Assembly: GCA_026003195.1 (NCBI GenBank)
Contig: BPGU01000001.1
Coordinates: 1,039,398 to 1,103,397 of the forward strand
Reading direction: 5' to 3'
DNA length: 64,000 nucleotides
Source of the DNA: Armatimonadota bacterium
GTDB lineage: Bacteria > Armatimonadota > HRBIN16
Notes under the pieces: generated by a model
Seen by the model: the letters and a program-made list of their open reading frames with translations, nothing else
Databases searched by the model: none
What the model was told of the DNA's origin: nothing
Position numbers and translations under genes: made by a program
Shown here: piece by piece, positions 1 through 8,985 of the stretch
Position numbering within the stretch: the first letter of the stretch is position 1
Layout of the letters: each line of letters opens with the position of its first letter

Positions 1-36
1 TTTTCGCCTATATCTGAACCCGAGAGGTAGTTGTGT

Positions 37-1569
37 ATGCCTGCCAGCACCACGATAGAGATCAAGGTCTCGCATGACGAGATTAAAATAGAACCGGGCG
101 GAACCGCTCAGCTGCAAGTAGAACTGGTGAACACCTCGGACCAGCCGGACACTATTGGACTGGAGGTGGAAGGGCTGGACTACGAGTGGGTAGCGATACC
201 CGTTCCTACCGTCACCCTGGCACCCCGTTCACAGGGCAGTGAAAAGATACTGCTGAAGATACCCCGACGCAGCGAAAGCACCGCAGGAGCGTATCCCTTC
301 GTGGTACGCGCTCGCTCAATGGAGACAGGCGATACGGCTGTGGCGCCGGTGACGTTGCTGGTGGAGCCATTTGCCGCACTGTCGGTGGAACTGTACCCGC
401 GCCGGGGGGTGTGTACCTACTGGAAACCGGTCAGCGAGTTCGAGGTCACCGTTCATAACCTGGGCAATACTCCACTGGATGTCCGTCTGTATGCGAGTGA
501 CCCAGACGACGTGGGAGTGTACACCTTCGAGCGCGAGATGCTGAGTTTGCAAGCGGGGGCATCGGAGACCGTGGTGCTCAGTGTGGAACCCTCCCGTCGC
601 GCTATGGTTGGGAGGAGCCAGATCGCCTCTTTCACCGTCACCGCACGTTGTCTGGACAATGCGTATGTGGCGGTGCATACGCAGGGACAGTTGTATACCC
701 GTCCGCTGGTTTCGCCGGTGACACTGAGCGTGCTGGCTTTACTCCTGCTTGCACTGGGCGTATGGGCGTTTACCCGTCCCAAGCCGGTGGAGATACTGGA
801 GTTCGCCGTTGAACCCTCTACTATCCAGCAGGGTGGTACCGCCATCCTTCGCTGGCATGTGGCGAACGCATCCGAAATCAGCATTACTCCCGACATCGGT
901 GTGGTGAGAGAGAGCGCTGGCAGTCGGCAGGTCCTTCCTGCACAAACCACCACCTACCACCTGGTAGCGCGTGGACGCGGGGGTGTGGCGGAAAAAGAGG
1001 TGGTGTTGACGGTTCAACCGGCGCCGGAACCACCACCGCCCGCCATAGTCTCCTTCAAAGCGGAGCCTCCGCAGGTCACGAAAGGGGAGCCGGTAACGCT
1101 CAGCTGGCAGGTACAAAACGCGACGAAGCTGTTGCTCAGCCCGATTGGGGAGCTGGACCCATTGCTCACCTCAGTGCGGGATACACCTGCCGTGACCACC
1201 ACTTACACGCTGGTCGCCATCAATACCGCTGGGCGGAAGGTGGAGAAGAAAATCACCGTGAAGGTGCGTGACCCGAACGCGCTGGAAGTGCTGGAGTTCA
1301 AGGCGGAGCCATCGGTCATTACGGCGGGAGGAACCGTCACTCTGCGCTGGCGAGTTCAGGCAGCCTCACGAGTCATTATCGACAACGGAGTGGGGGAGGT
1401 AGCCCCTCAAGGAGAGACGACCGTCTCGCCAACAGAAGACACCACGTATACGCTGACTGCCACCAACGATGCCGGAGAGGTGGTCACCAAAAGCGTGAAG
1501 GTCACTGTGACCGCAACCCCGCCGGTGAGCACACCTCCGCCGATCAACCCTGCTCCACCGGGGCGTTAA
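37..1569 (+). CDS. Ig-like repeat protein with a central membrane segment
   Basis: A 510-residue protein of unknown role, probably attached to the membrane. Residues about 5-220 read as two beta-sandwich segments of the CARDB/NEW3 kind (motif PGGTAQLQVELVN). A single hydrophobic segment follows at about 224-247. Three homologous Ig-like repeats of about 80 residues come next (about 252-330, 335-415 and 417-497), each beginning with an E-F-x-x-E-P motif and ending in TTYxL, then a Pro-rich tail. There is no N-terminal signal peptide, so which half faces outward is unclear. ATG 37 is preferred over TTG 31 because GAGAGG at 22-27 is well spaced. The gene converges on the next one with a 6-base gap. 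Binding of protein or glycan is only a guess. Confidence 0.75.
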   Translation: MPASTTIEIKVSHDEIKIEPGGTAQLQVELVNTSDQPDTIGLEVEGLDYEWVAIPVPTVTLAPRSQGSEKILLKIPRRSESTAGAYPFVVRARSMETGDTAVAPVTLLVEPFAALSVELYPRRGVCTYWKPVSEFEVTVHNLGNTPLDVRLYASDPDDVGVYTFEREMLSLQAGASETVVLSVEPSRRAMVGRSQIASFTVTARCLDNAYVAVHTQGQLYTRPLVSPVTLSVLALLLLALGVWAFTRPKPVEILEFAVEPSTIQQGGTAILRWHVANASEISITPDIGVVRESAGSRQVLPAQTTTYHLVARGRGGVAEKEVVLTVQPAPEPPPPAIVSFKAEPPQVTKGEPVTLSWQVQNATKLLLSPIGELDPLLTSVRDTPAVTTTYTLVAINTAGRKVEKKITVKVRDPNALEVLEFKAEPSVITAGGTVTLRWRVQAASRVIIDNGVGEVAPQGETTVSPTEDTTYTLTATNDAGEVVTKSVKVTVTATPPVSTPPPINPAPPGR

Positions 1570-1575
1570 AGGGGG

Positions 1576-2763
1576 TCAGCGCTTCATCAGGCGGAGTGGA
1601 GAGCTGCTTTTCAGCAGATACCAGCCGCTTCTGGGCAAGCGCCAGAGGGGTTGTGTGGACTGCCAGCGAGCCTTATCCTGCTGTAACATCGCTTTCCTGT
1701 CTTCCGTCTCTACACTCCACTGTCCTGAGGGCAGCCATACCTGTGTGGTCGCGCCGGGTGGGGTTATTTGCACCTCTTCCGATTCGCTCAACGCTTCGGT
1801 AAAAGCCCTCCACAGCGCAAGGGGCTGAGGTTCCGCCATGCGTGCGAAGGTCGCCCGGAGCACCGGACTGCCGTAAACGCTATCGATGTACAGCACCAGC
1901 CCGATGAGTGAACCCATTCCCCCGGCGTCCGTGCGCCTGAAATCTTTATCCGGGAAACCGCTGGTGAGCCAGAGTTGACGCAGCGGCAAGCAGCGCTGAT
2001 TCACAAACCGGCGTACATCGTCGAGCGAGGTGCCGCACACATCTTCGGGGGAGAGAGCACCGTTTTGCAGGAGGGGTTCGATCCATGTTACGAACAGCCG
2101 CTCCCCGATGTAGCCGTTCGCCCAGGGTTCCGGTGTGGTATATCCCGTAATGCCGGGGAGCAAAGCGTGGGAGAACTCATGCGCTACTTCGCGCAGCCAC
2201 TCCAGCGGCTCCCGAATCTCCTGAATCGAATAGATGTAGAGGTTATTGCGCCACTGCTCGCCCCCGGAGTTGCCCTGTCGGCATAACCAGACGTTCAGTA
2301 CGCGCTCGCCCTGCAGGTTCACCTGCAAACGCAGCTTCCACCAGGCGATTTCCTGAAGCCGAAGCAGCGAACGGCATACTTTCTGGACGGCTGGCAGGTC
2401 CTCGGTCTGCTGAGCGTACACGCGAAAGCGCAACTCCGGCTGACTCAGATGCTCGGTACGGAAGTAGCCGTAGCAGGCGACGGTAAATTGCCAGCCGTGC
2501 TTGGGGTCGGTTCGGACAATCTTTTGTCGATTCCTGTATGGAGTCAGCACCACTGCTGTCGTGTTCGGGGCAAGAGGGTCCAGCGTCACGCCCTCCCATT
2601 CGGCAGATGGAGAGGAGTTGTAGATGAGTGGGGGAGCAGGCTGCTCTCTATCTGCACTTGCCCCCCCGGTGACGGCAGACCAGAACAGGATTACAAGGGC
2701 GAAAGCCACTCCTCGGTTGCGGCAAAAGCGTTGTGGTTGTGTATGGACTCTACCGACTCGCAT
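1576..2763 (-). CDS. Secreted gluzincin-type zinc metallopeptidase
   Basis: A 395-residue predicted exported peptidase. The N-terminus holds a hydrophobic signal (AFALVILFWSAV) ending near Ala-Ser-Ala. HEFSH at about 195-199 followed by Glu221 in NGYIGE gives the HExxH-plus-distal-Glu zinc site of gluzincins. The closest known family could not be named from sequence alone. The start is uncertain: ATG 2763 gives a long basic leader and overlaps folE2 by 73 bases, whereas GTG 2709 would begin just before the hydrophobic core and cut the overlap to 19 bases. It lies directly downstream of folE2 on the same strand, so translational coupling is likely. The substrate is unknown. Confidence 0.75.
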   Translation of the reverse strand: MRVGRVHTQPQRFCRNRGVAFALVILFWSAVTGGASADREQPAPPLIYNSSPSAEWEGVTLDPLAPNTTAVVLTPYRNRQKIVRTDPKHGWQFTVACYGYFRTEHLSQPELRFRVYAQQTEDLPAVQKVCRSLLRLQEIAWWKLRLQVNLQGERVLNVWLCRQGNSGGEQWRNNLYIYSIQEIREPLEWLREVAHEFSHALLPGITGYTTPEPWANGYIGERLFVTWIEPLLQNGALSPEDVCGTSLDDVRRFVNQRCLPLRQLWLTSGFPDKDFRRTDAGGMGSLIGLVLYIDSVYGSPVLRATFARMAEPQPLALWRAFTEALSESEEVQITPPGATTQVWLPSGQWSVETEDRKAMLQQDKARWQSTQPLWRLPRSGWYLLKSSSPLRLMKR

Positions 2764-3509
2764 TCCACCTTGAACCGCCTGATACCCGGTAGCTGCCTCA
2801 ACGCCAGCACCGAGTCGCGCAACATGTCCTCCACGAATTTGGCGTTGTCGTATGCGAATTCCGTAACGTGTTTCTCGTCAGGACGCTTCAGTACAGGATA
2901 CAACGGGCTGCTTCCCTGTTCCTCCAAAAGAGTGCAAAGCTGTTCCATGTCTATGTCGTGAGTAGAGGGCAACAGCTCGATCTCTGCGCGGATGTAAGCA
3001 CGTTGGTTATGCGCACCGTACAGGGCAATCTGTTTGCTACAGGGACACAGCGATTTCACTGGCATATTCACTCTCACCAGGCGCGTCACGCTGCCGTTCT
3101 CCAGGGTCACCACCCATTCCACATCAGCATCCAGCCAGCCAGTGGCGCCTGTGATGGGGGCGCGCTTGCGCAGGAAATACTTAAACCGCATGGTGACCTC
3201 AGCGCGGTCGGCATCCAGCATATCACGGGCGTGATCCAGCATCCTTTGCAATTCATCCAGAGTGAGAGGGTATTGAGCCGTCTCGTCCAGTATCTGCATC
3301 AGCCGGCTCATGTGCGTGCCCTTCTTGTTATGCTGCAGGGATACCGCGAAGTCCACCGAAGCAACGGTGTGAAAGACGCCGTTTCCCCCGCTGGCAATCT
3401 GCACGGGCAATTGCACTCCTCGCACGCCCACTCGGGGAATGGGTACCTGACGACGGTCTTCCTGATTGGCTACGTCGGGCAGTGAAACGGCAAATCTGGT
3501 CTCTATCAT
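2691..3509 (-). CDS. folE2: GTP cyclohydrolase FolE2 (type IB)
   Basis: A 272-residue enzyme that converts GTP to 7,8-dihydroneopterin triphosphate, the first step of folate and of queuosine-type deazapurine synthesis. The family hallmarks are visible: an N-terminal LPDV segment, the metal-binding CPCSK motif in the middle, and a C-terminal E-S-I-H-N-H-N-A segment. FolE2 enzymes work with metals other than zinc and are often used under zinc limitation (family knowledge). ATG 3509 is preferred over TTG 3524 because GGAG lies six bases upstream of it. The 3' end overlaps the peptidase gene. No Zur-type site is evident in the short gap to the upstream glycosyltransferase. Confidence 0.93.
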   Translation of the reverse strand: MIETRFAVSLPDVANQEDRRQVPIPRVGVRGVQLPVQIASGGNGVFHTVASVDFAVSLQHNKKGTHMSRLMQILDETAQYPLTLDELQRMLDHARDMLDADRAEVTMRFKYFLRKRAPITGATGWLDADVEWVVTLENGSVTRLVRVNMPVKSLCPCSKQIALYGAHNQRAYIRAEIELLPSTHDIDMEQLCTLLEEQGSSPLYPVLKRPDEKHVTEFAYDNAKFVEDMLRDSVLALRQLPGIRRFKVECESVESIHNHNAFAATEEWLSPL

Positions 3510-3544
3510 CCTCGTCTCCGACAAATTTGGTTTGCTTCCCTAGA

Positions 3545-4681
3545 TTACCCACTCTGGAAGGTTGGAGTCAACGTTTTGTTCTTTCTCATCACCAACTTCC
3601 AGAATGTCACGTACTCCGCAGCCACTTTTTTCATGCTGAATTGCCTTACGGCGCGCTCCCTCGCCGCCTGAGAGAGCTCCTGCCACAACTCCGTCTGTTC
3701 CGAGAGCACACGGAGATGTTGCGCCAGCTGGTGCGCATCTCCTTCCCGAAAAACCAGTCCTGCTTCACCGATAACGCGCGGTATCTCGCCACTATCGGAA
3801 CCGATGACGGGCACCCCACACGCCATTGCCTCCACCAGCACCCTGCCGAACTGCTCCTTCCAGCGCGGCGTGGTGCGGGAGGGCAATACCAGCACATGCA
3901 ACGTGCGCAAGAAATCCGCTACCTGTGTGGAAGGAACTGCACCCACCCAGTGTACGCGGTGCGCGATACCCAACCTCTCCGCCTGAGCCTTCCATACCGA
4001 ATCGTCGCCCTCTCCGCCGATCCATGCCTCGCAGCTGTGGGGACACTCCCGCAGGCTTTCCAGCAACACGTCTATTCCCTTCGCGGGCACCAGTCTCCCC
4101 AGATAGCCCACGCGAAACGGCGGTGAAGCAGGGGGTGGGGCAGGCGCAAACCTCTCGATATCCACCCCATATTGCGGGATGATGTCCATCGGGATGCGGA
4201 ACCCCTTTCGCACGAGCACCTGTGCGGCGTCGGCGTTTCCAGCGATCACTCCGCTGAGCCTTCGGGCAAGAGCCTTCTCCAACCAGCAGAAGGGGGGAGG
4301 ATAGCGGCGGTAGATGTTCTGCCAGCAGAAGGCAACCGCGTGCGCGCCTGAACCTTTGGCTGCCAGCGCAGCGTGATAGGTTGCGAAGTTGTACACCTCT
4401 TCGTCGAGGTGTACCAGGTCGGGACGAAACTCACGAATCAGGCGGGGCAGCTGGGGGGCGTAGTACAGGTGGTACTGACCGTTCCAGCGAAGGGGAGTGA
4501 CCTCTAACCGGTAATGGCGGGGATGCACCTCTTCCAGTACCAATCGTCCGACGTGCGGCTCTTTCCAGTATGGGGGCACGACCACTATCAGTTCCTGCAC
4601 TTCGGGCTGAGCCGCGATATATTCGTACTGTTTGTGGTAAGCAGCACGGACGGCAGCTTTCGAGAAGAGCAAGACACGCAT
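3545..4681 (-). CDS. Glycosyltransferase, GT4 family
   Basis: A 378-residue retaining glycosyltransferase of the GT-B fold, probably transferring a nucleotide-sugar residue to a surface glycan or lipid. The C-terminal donor domain has VGYLGRLVPAKG and the conserved FGRVLVEAMACGVPVIGS block, with the EX7E pattern running through E-Q-F-G-R-V-L-V-E. The N-terminal domain begins MRVLLFSK and has no signal or membrane segment, so it acts at the cytoplasmic face. A purine-rich site (AGGAAAAGGG) sits immediately before the ATG. It lies 35 bases upstream of folE2 on the same strand, but no shared pathway is obvious. Donor and acceptor cannot be deduced. Confidence 0.88.
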   Translation of the reverse strand: MRVLLFSKAAVRAAYHKQYEYIAAQPEVQELIVVVPPYWKEPHVGRLVLEEVHPRHYRLEVTPLRWNGQYHLYYAPQLPRLIREFRPDLVHLDEEVYNFATYHAALAAKGSGAHAVAFCWQNIYRRYPPPFCWLEKALARRLSGVIAGNADAAQVLVRKGFRIPMDIIPQYGVDIERFAPAPPPASPPFRVGYLGRLVPAKGIDVLLESLRECPHSCEAWIGGEGDDSVWKAQAERLGIAHRVHWVGAVPSTQVADFLRTLHVLVLPSRTTPRWKEQFGRVLVEAMACGVPVIGSDSGEIPRVIGEAGLVFREGDAHQLAQHLRVLSEQTELWQELSQAARERAVRQFSMKKVAAEYVTFWKLVMRKNKTLTPTFQSG

Positions 4682-4696
4682 CCCTTTTCCTCAAGG

Positions 4697-4736
4697 GGAG
4701 GGCTGGGCTCCGTATCGGGACGGAGCGTGGCCCTCC
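4697..4736. repeat. Hairpin element, member of a 3'-end palindrome family
   Basis: Nested inverted repeat: GGAGGGC (4697-4703) pairs with GCCCTCC (4730-4736) and GCTCCGT (4707-4713) pairs with ACGGAGC (4720-4726), separated by symmetric 3-base bulges around a 6-base loop. It lies 29 bases past the stop of the gene at 4766. Related palindromes occur after the stops at 20692 and 45132. There is no T-run, so it is not a standard terminator; it may stabilise the 3' end or be a REP-like repeat. Confidence 0.6.
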
Positions 4737-4765
4737 GTCAAAGGCACAGTATCCGGCAGCATGTC

Positions 4766-5518
4766 CTAACGCGGCGCTGGTGCCCCTGGTGGCGGTTTGA
4801 TTTGCCTTTCTTTCGCACCCGCCGGTGGCTTGAAAGCGAATACCGAATCCGGCAGGTTGGGGTTAATCTGCTGGGAAGCGAAGGTGACCTGAATGACCTG
4901 CGCTGCCTTCTGTGCGCCCTGGCTCTGGGTCGCTTCGAGCGTCAGCTGGCGCAACATATAGGTGGCTTTGTCGATGAAGGCGGTCGCCTTCATGTTGAAC
5001 GAGCTCTTCCCGTCTTGCGACTGTCCCGAACGAGTGGACTGGAGAACGAACACTGGCTTGCCCCCGATATTCCGGTCAGGCAGCTTCTTCCCTCCATTGG
5101 CGAAGATGGCTTGAAGCTGTGCACCAATCTGCGAAGGGTCGCCAGAACCGACTCCACTCATTCCCGCCATTTGTGCGAAGGAAACGGGAGCTGGCATCTT
5201 CATATACTCCTTGTCCTTGGGGGAGTAGATGTACATCGTCTTTCCATCGCTGTACATCTGCCTGTTATCACTGCCCCGGACAATGGTGACCACTTTGTTC
5301 GGCGCTTTGTACTTCGTGGAGATAGTGCTCGTTCGCTTCTGTTGCTGCCCACCCATCTGACGAGTCTCGGTCAGCGATGCCTGAGCCTGATAGCTCTTCG
5401 CGTTCTTGTACACATCAGCCACCTTACTCAGGATGCTCTGCACGTCCTGCGCGGAGCCGGGCAAGCTGGCGAACACCACACTTGCTGCCAGCAGGCAGGC
5501 GAAAAACTTTGTTCTCAT
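4766..5518 (-). CDS. Exported LolA/DUF2092-like protein
   Basis: A 250-residue protein with a clear Sec signal peptide (MRTKFFACLLAASVVFASLP, cleavage near GSAQ). The mature part looks like the LolA/RseB-type half-barrel found in DUF2092 and outer-membrane lipoprotein-sorting proteins: a helix with VADVYKNAKSYQAQ, then strands with ARG-rich and YSDGKTMYIYSP segments. Such proteins bind lipid or acyl chains in the periplasm (family knowledge); cargo here is unknown. The C-terminus is Pro-rich. ATG 5518 is chosen because the signal peptide starts there and AAGGAG is upstream. It has its own promoter (5552-5581). The protein at 49954 seems to have a similar fold. Confidence 0.75.
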   Translation of the reverse strand: MRTKFFACLLAASVVFASLPGSAQDVQSILSKVADVYKNAKSYQAQASLTETRQMGGQQQKRTSTISTKYKAPNKVVTIVRGSDNRQMYSDGKTMYIYSPKDKEYMKMPAPVSFAQMAGMSGVGSGDPSQIGAQLQAIFANGGKKLPDRNIGGKPVFVLQSTRSGQSQDGKSSFNMKATAFIDKATYMLRQLTLEATQSQGAQKAAQVIQVTFASQQINPNLPDSVFAFKPPAGAKERQIKPPPGAPAPR

Positions 5519-5551
5519 GGGAACCTTACTCCTTCTGGTTGTTGCTATAGA

Positions 5552-5581
5552 AGTATACGCATTGTGGCGACAGAATGTCAA
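5552..5581 (-). promoter_or_regulatory. Promoter of the LolA-like gene
   Basis: On the minus strand TTGACA (5581-5576) and TATACT (5557-5552) are separated by 18 bases and lie 34 bases before the ATG at 5518, a near-consensus sigma70-type promoter. Confidence 0.75.
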
Positions 5582-5586
5582 ACCTC

Positions 5587-7755
5587 CTATCGTACTGTAA
5601 TGGGGCGTCTTCCACCTCTTCCCGGTCGCTGAGCTGGCGGGTCTATCGGAACCAGCACCCGTATACCGTCCGACACGCCGACCGTGCTGGTCAACCCTGC
5701 TCCGTTCACCGCCCGTACGGCAACGTAGTAGGTTTTGCCATGCGCCAGGCTCACGTTGAAGGTGACTTCCGTGTGCGTGCCCACGCTCGTCCATCCCATC
5801 ACGTCGGTGCCGCCGGAGGTAGTACCAATGGCTACCTCATAGCGAAAGATACCGGTTTCCAAATCCCGGCTCCACCAGCGAGCGTGCAGGGTGTTCAAGC
5901 TGCTTTGCACCGCTCCATCATCCCACACCTGTGGTGTCTCGGGGGGCGTGACATCCGGCTGCATGTCCACCGGACCGAGCCAGAAGTCCACTCCGGGTGT
6001 ATCCGCACCGGCAACCACTTCCACCCACTCGAACTCCTTACTGTAACCGTAGGCGGTCGCCTTCACCCGATAGTACCCGGGCGGCAGGTTGGGAATGCGC
6101 CATAGCCCGTAGTTTTGAGCAGTAGTTACCTTGCGTGTGCTACCTACCATCGCGCGTGCCTCAATCTGTGCTCCCTGCACGGGCGTGCCGTTAAAGTACA
6201 CCTGTCCCGACAAACAGCCCACGGTCGCGTTGCGGGCATTGAGTTCCAGCAGAGTGTTGCGCACGTTGATGCGCCCGAACCCGTAGCTGGGTGTCCATCC
6301 GCCATCCGCGCGTCCCTGAGCGTTGTCCGCGCCACGTTGTATGGCCCGCCATATCGCAAGGTTACCACCCGGTGTGTTCACGGTAAATCCTTTGTACTCC
6401 GCGTACAGCGCCGCCAGCCCCGATACATGGGGAGCTGCCATAGAGGTGCCAATCTGGTAGCCGTACATGTAGAACTGCTCGCCGAAGGCATCAGGGAGAA
6501 GCACAGGATAACTGGGTGCTGTCGAGTAGATGGTAAATGCCTCGGGCCACAGGTTGCCGTCGTCATCTTCTACCCACAGCAGACTGCCGCCCGGCGCACT
6601 GATGCCGATATAGTCACCCGTGCCTGCGTAGAGCGCCTCTGGAAAGTCATCCAGAATGCCGGTCGGCGAAACCCCCAGCACCTTGCTGTGCGCCGCCGGA
6701 TAGATGTTGCCGATATTGCCGCCACCGTTGCCCGATTCGTTCGCCGCCGCGATGAGGATGCACCCCTTGTAGTAGGCGTAGTTCACCGCGTCGGCGAGGA
6801 TTTGCGGGTAGCTGGTAGTGCCCAGACTCATGTTGATGACAGGAATGTTGTTATCCGCGCAGTAGATGAGGGCTTCCACCAGGTCGGCGTCCTCTCCGGT
6901 GCCCGTTGCATCCACTATCTTCACCGGTACAATCTGCGCGTTATACGCCACCCCGAAGACGCCCTCACCGTTGTTGGCTGCCGCTGCAGCGATGCCCGCT
7001 ACATGCGTGCCGTGCCCCAGTTCATCGGTGAAGTCGGAATCATACACACCGCCGAAGATGCTGCAGCCAAGCGTCCAATCTATCTGTCCGCCATAGCGCG
7101 AATCGGTGCTGGTACCACCTGCGTTCTTGAAGTCAGGGTGGTAGGGGTCCACGCCGCTATCGATAACCGCGATTCGGATGGCATCGCGTGGCTTGTTGGC
7201 GGCGGTGTAATAACGATTCGGATAAATCTGCCATCCTTCATACGCTTGGATGATGATCATATCCCAGAGGTACGGATACAGATTGGGGATGCCTGAGATT
7301 TTACCAGAGTCATATTCGTGGAACTTCGGGTCGTTCGGCTCCGGCAGCAGTGGACGTACGATGTAATTCGGCTCCGCGTAGAGTACCTGCGGTTGTTTGT
7401 GGAGCAGGTCTACCGCGCGCGCGACCGACACTCCCTGAGGCAGACGCACTACTGCCCAGCCGATCCTCTCGATAGTCCGCTCCACACGCGCTCCTGCCAG
7501 CTCAGGGATACTCTCCAGAACGGGTTGTAGCGCTGTTGCCACGGCGGTCCTTGTTGTCGTTGGAGAGAGAGCACGCTGTGCTGCCTGTACATACTGTGGG
7601 CGTAGCTTCACCAGCACCTGTCCGTCGCGATACTCCTGCCGTATCGTCGCCTGCCTGGCAACAGGCGTAGCGGGAAGCCGCAAAGGTGCCGAATAAACAC
7701 CTGCTGCAAGCAGAGCTATCAGTGTAAGAACTTGCCATGCTGTGTTCGCACGCAT
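5587..7755 (-). CDS. Secreted subtilisin-like serine protease (S8) with C-terminal domains
   Basis: A 722-residue extracellular protease. A signal peptide (about 1-22) is followed by a propeptide of about 110 residues containing DGQVLVKLRPQY, of the kind seen in fervidolysin-type proteases. The catalytic triad is complete: Asp199 in AVIDSGVD, His247 in HGTHVAG and Ser438 in GTSMAAPH, with the oxyanion Asn in IAAANES. After about residue 510 there is a carboxypeptidase-regulatory-like segment (GQVYFNGTPVQGAQIEARA), then a fibronectin-III-like domain to the end, probably for substrate or surface binding. A consensus promoter lies upstream (7789-7817). It is likely to serve in protein scavenging. 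Confidence 0.93.
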   Translation of the reverse strand: MRANTAWQVLTLIALLAAGVYSAPLRLPATPVARQATIRQEYRDGQVLVKLRPQYVQAAQRALSPTTTRTAVATALQPVLESIPELAGARVERTIERIGWAVVRLPQGVSVARAVDLLHKQPQVLYAEPNYIVRPLLPEPNDPKFHEYDSGKISGIPNLYPYLWDMIIIQAYEGWQIYPNRYYTAANKPRDAIRIAVIDSGVDPYHPDFKNAGGTSTDSRYGGQIDWTLGCSIFGGVYDSDFTDELGHGTHVAGIAAAAANNGEGVFGVAYNAQIVPVKIVDATGTGEDADLVEALIYCADNNIPVINMSLGTTSYPQILADAVNYAYYKGCILIAAANESGNGGGNIGNIYPAAHSKVLGVSPTGILDDFPEALYAGTGDYIGISAPGGSLLWVEDDDGNLWPEAFTIYSTAPSYPVLLPDAFGEQFYMYGYQIGTSMAAPHVSGLAALYAEYKGFTVNTPGGNLAIWRAIQRGADNAQGRADGGWTPSYGFGRINVRNTLLELNARNATVGCLSGQVYFNGTPVQGAQIEARAMVGSTRKVTTAQNYGLWRIPNLPPGYYRVKATAYGYSKEFEWVEVVAGADTPGVDFWLGPVDMQPDVTPPETPQVWDDGAVQSSLNTLHARWWSRDLETGIFRYEVAIGTTSGGTDVMGWTSVGTHTEVTFNVSLAHGKTYYVAVRAVNGAGLTSTVGVSDGIRVLVPIDPPAQRPGRGGRRPITVR

Positions 7756-7788
7756 AGACGGGCGCCTCCTGCGAAATTTCCTGGGCTT

Positions 7789-7817
7789 ATCATAGATGAA
7801 TCGGAAAGCGTTGTCAA
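7789..7817 (-). promoter_or_regulatory. Promoter of the subtilisin gene
   Basis: Minus strand TTGACA (7817-7812), 17 bases, TATGAT (7794-7789); the start codon is at 7755 and an AGGAGG-type ribosome site precedes it. Confidence 0.8.
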
Positions 7818-7857
7818 TAGCGTCAGCCAGAATCTGCGCAGATGTATAGTTTTGTGA

Positions 7858-8985
7858 TTACAGCTGCTGTGCGATACACTGAGTCACAGGATAGGGGGCG
7901 TTGGTCTTGAAGCCAGCGGTTTCAAAATGAGTGCGTGAGGCGACGTATCCCTCCCGACGCAGCTGCTGCACCAGTGCATCTATAGGGGGCAGGTGACCCA
8001 GACGAGTGCGTTTGCCCAGCTCCGGCACAGCATAGTAGCCAGCGGGTGAATCCGCTTCATCCACCATGAGCCGTAGCAGCCTCAGCAGCGCCTGATGTCC
8101 TGCCTTGCGCGCCTCCACGCTCATGAGGTGCAAGAACTCCGCGTCGTAGAGCGAACCTGTCCACAGCGGTCCCGCCCACTGTACGTCTTCACTACCGCAC
8201 ACGCGACATCTGCCTACCGTCACGTGCAGGGGCAGGGTAGTCTGGCTAAAGCATCCCATACACTGCACCAACCAGCCGATGTGCTGCGTGGGAAACGAGG
8301 AAGAGCCATAACGCAAGCGTACGGCGATCCGCATCGCGTAGCCCTCATCCAGCACAAAGAGGGGGTCATAGTATAATCCGCGCTCTCCTGCACTTTGTTG
8401 TAAGGCTCCGATGAGCACTCTGGCGCCGATTTCGTCCGCACACTCCCACGCGCGGGTCACGGCTCCGTAGTGGCGTATAGCCGGCTCGCGCAGTTTACCA
8501 CACAGTGCTGCCATATCGGTTGCCGTCAGATACAGCACGCCATCCCAGCGAGGGACCAGCGATGCGGCGTGCCAGTACACGGAAGGGCTACCGAAAGCAT
8601 CCAGGTCCACCCAGTCGAAGCGTTCATCGCGCAGGCGCATGGCGTAACACAGGCGATGCACCTGCTCGCAGGTCACTTCTACCTGCACATCAGGAGGAAT
8701 GGTGTTGATCCCCAGATTGTGCCGGATTGCCTCTACCGCTGCCGGGTTGCCATCGTTCAACACAAGGCGTTCTACGGGTGCTTCCAGCGCATACCGGATG
8801 CCTCGTGTGCCGATTCCTGCCATCAGGTCAATCACGTGCAAGCGCCGTTCCTGCAGCTCTGCTTCTGCGCGCATCGCCAGCACGCCGAAATCCCTCGCGA
8901 GACGAGCGCGAGGGTTGAAGAAAAGCTCTACCGGCACGACGAAGCGAGCCTGTCCTTCCTGCAGCTGTACCTGCTCTTCACTCAT
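7858..8985 (-). CDS. trm1: tRNA (guanine26-N2)-dimethyltransferase Trm1
   Basis: A 375-residue SAM-dependent enzyme that methylates N2 of G26 in tRNA. The Rossmann core shows DLMAGIGTRGIRYA (SAM loop), VLNDGNPAAVEAI and the catalytic D-L-D-A-F-G-S-P-S block typical of Trm1. A later pair of Cys motifs (CMGC and CRVC) forms the expected zinc ribbon, and the C-terminus has SRTHFETAGFKTNAP, matching the R-T-H-F/K-T-x-A-P ending. Trm1 is general in archaea and eukaryotes but restricted in bacteria, with Aquifex aeolicus the studied example. Start ATG 8985 overlaps the hemW stop as ATGA, so the two are translationally coupled. Confidence 0.9.
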   Translation of the reverse strand: MSEEQVQLQEGQARFVVPVELFFNPRARLARDFGVLAMRAEAELQERRLHVIDLMAGIGTRGIRYALEAPVERLVLNDGNPAAVEAIRHNLGINTIPPDVQVEVTCEQVHRLCYAMRLRDERFDWVDLDAFGSPSVYWHAASLVPRWDGVLYLTATDMAALCGKLREPAIRHYGAVTRAWECADEIGARVLIGALQQSAGERGLYYDPLFVLDEGYAMRIAVRLRYGSSSFPTQHIGWLVQCMGCFSQTTLPLHVTVGRCRVCGSEDVQWAGPLWTGSLYDAEFLHLMSVEARKAGHQALLRLLRLMVDEADSPAGYYAVPELGKRTRLGHLPPIDALVQQLRREGYVASRTHFETAGFKTNAPYPVTQCIAQQL

